Assembly: GCA_028583405.1 (NCBI GenBank)
Contig: JAPTMU010000088.1
Span: 62,001 to 126,000, forward strand
Source: Pogonophryne albipinna
Taxonomy: Eukaryota; Chordata; Actinopteri; Perciformes; Artedidraconidae
Direction: 5' to 3'
DNA length: 64,000 nt
The position numbers were made by a program, and so were the translations under genes. Of the stretch, positions 59,492-64,000 are shown piece after piece. Positions within the stretch are counted from its first letter, which is position 1, and each line of letters begins with the position of its first letter. The notes under the pieces are model-generated. The model ran no database searches. It saw nothing but the letters and a program-made list of their open reading frames with translations, and was not told the DNA's origin.

Positions 59492-60919
59492 TTTATAGGT
59501 CACCTATTATGCAAAATCCACTTCTTCATGTCTTTTCTACATCAACATGTGTCCCCTCTTCTTCATGTCTCTTCTACATCAACATGTGTCCCCTCTTCTC
59601 CATGTCTCTTCTACATCAACATGTGTCCCCTCTTCTTCATGTCTCTTCTACATCAACATGTGTCCCCTCTTCTTCATGTCTCTTCTACATCAACATGTGT
59701 CCCCTCTTCTTCATGTCTCTTCTACATCAACATGTGTCCCCTCTTCTTCATGTCTCTTCTACATCAACATGTGTCCCCTCTTCTCCATGTCTCTTCTACA
59801 TCAACATGTGTCCCCTCTTCTTCATGTCTCTTCTACATCAACATGTGTCCCCTCTTCTCCATGTCTCTTCTACATCAACATGTGTCCCCTCTTCTTCATG
59901 TCTCTTCTACATCAACATGTGTCCCCTCTTCTCCATGTCTCTTCTACATCAACATGTGTCCCCTCTTCTTCATGTCTCTTCTACATCAACATGTGTCCCC
60001 TCTTCCTCATGTCTCTTCTACATCAACATGTTTCCCCTCTTCTTCATGTCTCTTCTACATCAACATGTGTCCCCTCTTCTTCATGTCTCCTCTACATCAA
60101 CATGTGTCCCCTCTTCTTCATGTCTCTTCTACATCAACATGTGTCCCCTCTTCTTCATGTCTCTTCTACATCAACATGTGTCCCCTCTTCTCCATGTCTC
60201 TTCTTCATCAACATGTGTCCCCTCTTCTTCATGTCTCTTCTACATCAACATGTGTCCCCTCTTCTTCATGTCTCTTCTACATCAACATGTGTCCCCTCTT
60301 CTTCATGTCTCTTCTACATCAACATGTGTCCCCTCTTCTTCATGTCTCTTCTACATCAACATGTGTCCCCTCTTCTTCATGTCTCTTCTACATCAACATG
60401 TGTCCCCTCTTCTTCATGTCTCTTCTACATCAACATGTGTCCCCTCTTCTTCATGTCTCTTCTACATCAACATGTGTCCCCTCTGTGGAAAGAGACTCTG
60501 AAAGTTTCAGGAACAAAGATTCTCTCTCTTTTTGATCCATTTCTATAAAAACCTGTCTGAAAATGAGCTGATCAGATTTTGGACACTTTATGATGTCATA
60601 ACGATGTCTTGGCTTGTGTAACCATTAGCCAATCAGCAACCAAGGTAACCCCCCCCCCCCCCTTATCACCTGAATCTCCTCCTAGAGCACCATTGAGTTC
60701 TTTGTAACCAAATGTCTCTCAGAGGGGCGTGGGGAGGGGCTCCTTATTTTCATCTAAAGTAACAGACAGAGAATCAGCACTTTTGAAACAGGGCTGAAAC
60801 AGAGGGGATTATGGGTAATGCTGCAATGACCTGTTTGGTGTTTCAGCCAATCAGAGACAGGCTCTGTATATATCTGAGACCTATACTATAAACTGAAAAA
60901 CAGTATAATAGGGGACCTT
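59492..60919 (+). mobile_element. TTAA-type MITE carrying a 37-bp array, family T2 copy 2
   Basis: Left end 'ataggtcacctattatgc', right end 'cagtataataggggacctt'; both TTAA borders are mutated. Right of the array it is nearly identical to 17266-17701 over about 430 bp ('caaagattctctctcttttt', 'agccaatcagcaaccaaggt', poly-C, 'gggattatgggtaatgctgc'). Non-coding and in the same orientation as copy 1. Confidence 0.85.
59522..60483 (+). repeat. 37-bp minisatellite, 26 copies
   Basis: 962 bp, exactly 26 units of the monomer seen at 16193-17265. Frequent variants are 'ttctccatgt' and single 'tcctcatg', 'catgtttccc' and 'tcctctacat' changes. 'ctccgtgtct', common in the other array, is absent, so the two arrays have been homogenised separately. 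Three overlapping plus frames of 333-345 codons are artefacts. Confidence 0.97.
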
Positions 60920-62409
60920 GAAGGAGATGTCATCTGGTGTTGATTTGGGCGCCCCATGTGGACAGAAGCGATAGTGTTTTTGGGCACCAGAGACCCTTTA
61001 GAAAACCTCACATTTGACTGATGTTCTGGATGATGGTCTGTCGCTGCTGGAGTCCGAGCTCAAAGAGTTTCATGTGATTTCGTCAGATTCAAACCCAGTG
61101 TTCCGATAACGAGCAATAAGAATAACTTTATGGAAATAACCCTTCTTCTTGCTGAAGGTCTCGTTTGCTTGTGTTGGTCATACAGAGGCATCAGTGTTAC
61201 TTTTGATGGTTTCGTCCCCAGTTTAAAGTGTCTCATGATCACTTTAAAATTGAACATGTTACGATGAAGCACAATTCCACAAAATAAGCTTCCAAGCACA
61301 TTCAGTATAAACTCAATATTGCAGTATAAAGAACTGTCCATCCAACTTTTGCTTGGCCAAAAACAAATCAATGAATGCAGCTTTCACTGCGTCATCGTTT
61401 CAGGGTTACCAGGGGCATCAAACAATGATTTTCCAAAGGTTACTTTACAAATTAAAGCTGTATATAGATCCATAAGTCATCGCTTATTTGGGTCATCCAT
61501 ATTCTGACTAAATCAGATCCTCCATAAGCAAACATAATATTTTCTCTCCTTAAAGCTTTCCCACAAACTTCAGGCAAAGCTGCTTTTAAAAAGTGACACT
61601 TTTTTTATCCCCATTATAGCAACCTTCTGTCTCTTTTTTTGAATCAGCCTCGTATTTATCGTGGAGCTAAACAGCTTTATGCTAATGCTTCACAGTTCAG
61701 CATAAAATATTCATGTGTTCAAGCAAGTGTTTGTATTTACCTGCTTTAAATGTATTTAGACCATTAGCAGAGTCATAAACAATGGTGCTGAATATTTTAG
61801 TGTTGAATGCAGGGTTCCACTAAAGGTGTTATCGAGATTAAATATCCTACACAATTTGTTTTCGTGCATGTCTTTTCACATTAGGTGAATCAGCTCGTGA
61901 TTCTGGTTTTGTCAAAAGCGTACCCAAGGTGCAACATGCATACCCAGATGAATTTTCTCTCTATCCAGTGATTTGAAATGACATTTGTGACAAACATGAC
62001 CCAAAGTCTCACCTCCCCTGTAACTGAAGTCTGTATTCTGAAGGCTATTTCCGTTCCAGCTGAAACCCAAAATCCACTCACACTCAAAAATAACAGCGGC
62101 AGCGTTTCCTTTTCTGAATGCCTGCCCCACAACACGTGGGCAGAAGGATATTCTGAAGTGAAGCTTTAAAAGTAGGCGACGAGTGTTTCACATCCTGCTC
62201 CTTAATCAAAATGTGCATACTTGCTAATTTCTTTGTTTTTGGATTAAAATGCTTCTATTGAACTTTACTCAAGTCTTTGAATGTCAACCAACATCACATC
62301 TCAACGCGGTTAGTGTTTCACAATGTTGTTGCAAATTCAACAAACTCATAGTGATATAAAGCAAATGTGCTGATGAAACTTTTAGGAGAAGTTCTAGAAG
62401 TTCAACATT
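60920..62409. other. No gene recognised
   Basis: Minus frame of 103 codons (61060-61371) and others show no domain. No element ends were seen. Confidence 0.5.
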
Positions 62410-62601
62410 AACATTACATGTTACTTGTAAGTCGCTTTTATCCAAAGCGACTAACATACTCAATACTGTGGACAATCCCCACAGGAGCAATTTGGGGTGT
62501 ATGGTCTCAGGGACACAACGACATGCTGACTGCAGTGGGACTTGAACTTGCTATCCCCTGATTCAAAGTTCAGCACACTATCCACTGAGCCACAGCCTCC
62601 C
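62410..62601 (-). repeat. tRNA-derived SINE, copy 4 of 4
   Basis: Full-length, same orientation as the other three. The B-box region has changed to 'gcaagttcaagtcccact' on the minus strand, still a good GTTCAAGTCC match. The tail reads 'ctttggataaaagcgact'. Confidence 0.75.
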
Positions 62602-62890
62602 TGATATAATACCTGATAAAAACACATATTTATACACTAGCTTGCACACAAACCTCAAATCAAAATGTTGTAGCAACGACGAAAGATGTACCATCTATTT
62701 AACTCTTTTCCACTCTGTGAAAGATTTCCGTTATACTTCCCCAGATATTTCTAAGTAGTGTCATGGCTTGGCTCTCATCCACAACAAACGCGCGACAGAA
62801 AACGAGGACGTGAATAGAAAAAAAGAGTTTATTCACTGCTGCTGAAGGACACAAACAGGCGAAACAAACGACGAAACAAGAGGTCAGCTG
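62602..62890. other. No feature recognised
   Basis: Nothing beyond short frames. Confidence 0.5.
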
Positions 62891-62971
62891 CAGGGGCGGA
62901 TCTAGAAAAATATTCATGGGGTGTCAAGAGGGTGGCAGGAATATTTGAGGGGTGGCATCCCCTGGCAGAAG
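62891..62971 (+). repeat. Solo hAT left terminus
   Basis: CAGGGGCGGATCTAGAAAAA is a common fish hAT terminus. It is followed within 81 bp by another hAT start, which inserted after it; its right end may lie beyond the window. Confidence 0.6.
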
Positions 62972-63325
62972 CAGTGGCGGCCGGCCCATAGGGGCGCTAG
63001 GGGTGCCACCCCACCTCTTCCCACATACAATTTTTTTTATTTTTTTTATTTTTAATGAACAAGGTAAATATCATACAATTGGTATCAGTAAAATGTATAA
63101 TCTACAATAAAATCTTGTTTAAAATTGTGTTACGATGTCTAAAGTTACTGATAAGTCACATGTTTCCTGCCTGGCCTTGCCCGTGGCATTAGTTTATCAT
63201 TACCGGGCGGAGCCCCCGAGCAAAACAGCAGCAACCAGCACGTTGCAAAAGTCTCAATAGTAAACTGTGCCGCCGAAACATAATTTCAGCCAATCAGCGC
63301 CGTCAAATATTTTGGTCACGAGGGC

Positions 63326-63390
63326 GCTCACGTTGGCGCCCACGTTGGCGCCCACGTTGGCGCCCACGTTGGCGCCCACGTTGCTTACGT
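63326..63390 (+). repeat. 12-bp minisatellite, about 5 copies
   Basis: 'cacgttggcgcc' repeats head to tail with a slightly changed first and last unit. It lies in the 5' region of the hAT element just before its coding part. Confidence 0.9.
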
Positions 63391-63499
63391 GCGTTGACGT
63401 GAGTTGTTTTTTAGACTCGTGAGTGACCAAGGTGACGAAGTATTTGGATGAGAATGGTGTGCAGGTGGAGTCGCCAGACCTCGGTCCGCACCCAATTCC

Positions 63500-63841
63500 G
63501 TGCAAGAGCTACTCTCCAATCCTTTCGAAAGGAGAAGTTTGGGAGATAAATTGATACTTAAAGACCTTGGACCGGACCAACCCGATTTGTATATATCACA
63601 GCAAGCTCGTGAAAAAGACAAAACGTATCAACGAGGCTTCTCACGCAGCTGGTACACCAGAAAGGCATGGCTAGCTGGATGCAAACAGGTAAATGCTATC
63701 TTTTGTTTCCCATGCTTGCTCTTCAAACAGCCGGGGACAGATACGATCTGTTCAGAAACTAGACAAAAGTTAAACAAGTACAAACCACAGACTGTCTGTG
63801 TCATGGAGAATACAGTCGCTGGTTTATTTATGTCTGTATAG
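63500..63841 (+). pseudogene. hAT transposase / ZMYM1-like N-terminal fragment (TTF-type zinc finger)
   Basis: The frame reads ELLSNPFERRSLGDKL, then LGPDQPDLYISQ, then FSRSWYTRKAWLAGCKQVNA and IFCFPCLLF. This is the TTF-type zinc finger region: W51, W57, C61, C69 and C72 with the FCFPCLLF signature. After PGTDT (about residue 80) the match to the family fades and a stop follows at 63841, three bases before another hAT terminus. The first codon at 63500 is GTG and lies in an open frame that extends upstream, so the true start is not known. The catalytic region, if present, lies beyond the nested element or the window. Probably dead, but decay is mild. Confidence 0.7.
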
Positions 63842-63843
63842 GC

Positions 63844-64000
63844 CAGGGGTCGGCAACCCGCGGCTCCGGAGCCGCATGCGGCTCTTTCATCCCTCTGATG
63901 CGGCTCCCTTTGGCTTTTGAAAATAATTAATGAGTATTTAATTAAAATGTATTTTATTTTAGTTCGTTCGTTTTTAAAATGTAATTCTAAATTTGAAGAT
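63844..64000 (+). mobile_element. Left end of a further hAT element, cut by window edge
   Basis: CAGGGGTCGGCAACCCGCGG followed by 'gccgcatgcggctctttc' and 'gatgcggctccctttggc' is a classic hAT terminus with subterminal GCGGCTC repeats. It inserted just after the transposase fragment of the previous element. Its right end and duplication are outside the window. Confidence 0.75.

Larger units (their letters stand above)
62972..64000 (+). mobile_element. hAT element with TTF-type zinc finger transposase, right end outside window
   Basis: Starts CAGTGGCGGCCGGCCCATAG after GGCAGAAG (the presumed duplication). The plus-strand frame at 63500-63841 matches the N-terminus of Tip100-like hAT transposases and ZMYM1-like proteins. 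A short minisatellite lies upstream of it and another hAT start interrupts it at 63844. The right terminus is not visible. Confidence 0.7.

Overview
The window looks like intergenic or intronic DNA from a teleost fish, most likely a percomorph. It carries many hAT elements with perfect 8-bp target-site duplications (TSDs), short elements ending in TTAAAGG, four copies of a tRNA-derived SINE, a truncated fish-type LINE tail ending in an AATTG/AATAAA-rich terminus, a (CA)77 microsatellite and long minisatellites. I found no host protein-coding exon, rRNA or functional tRNA that I could defend. The only recognisable proteins are pieces of transposases and one LINE.

Layout. 0-5 kb: an old repeat with a 240-bp internal duplication (241-1045, partner at 52.3-52.9 kb), two inverted copies of a 370-bp TTAA element, a frameshifted hAT transposase tail and a SINE. 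6.4-7.5 kb: hAT element. 9.8-11.3 kb: a 33-bp minisatellite with an internal inversion, followed by a SINE. 11.6-14.3 kb: two hAT elements. 16.2-17.7 kb: a TTAA element with a 29-copy 37-bp array. 17.9-19.3 kb: a hAT with another hAT nested inside it. 20.7-22.6 kb: a TTAA element with a 26-copy 57-bp array. 24.6-28 kb: a diverged 0.4-kb tandem array broken by a hAT, then a related hAT. 31.9-33.7 kb: the 57-bp element again, inverted, with another 26 copies, followed by the (CA)n tract. 35-43.4 kb: unexpanded relatives of both array-bearing elements, a hAT encoding a BED finger, and a third 57-bp array. 45-50.5 kb: hAT, TTAA and TA elements. 52-64 kb: old repeats, LINE tail, solo element ends, a second 37-bp array (26 copies), and a hAT with a TTF-type zinc finger interrupted by yet another hAT at the right edge.

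The most interesting pattern is that two families of short TTAA-flanked elements have independently turned their own terminal sequence into a minisatellite. In the 57-bp family each monomer is a copy of the element's 5' end, including the TTAAAG terminus. The copy at 38552-38899 has one monomer, while its relatives have 26, 26 and about 11. In the 37-bp family the copy at 34985-35485 has one monomer and its relatives have 29 and 26. These arrays keep very long ORFs open on one or both strands, which are artefacts of periodicity rather than genes.

All family names rest on termini, TSDs and protein motifs read by eye; no database search was possible.
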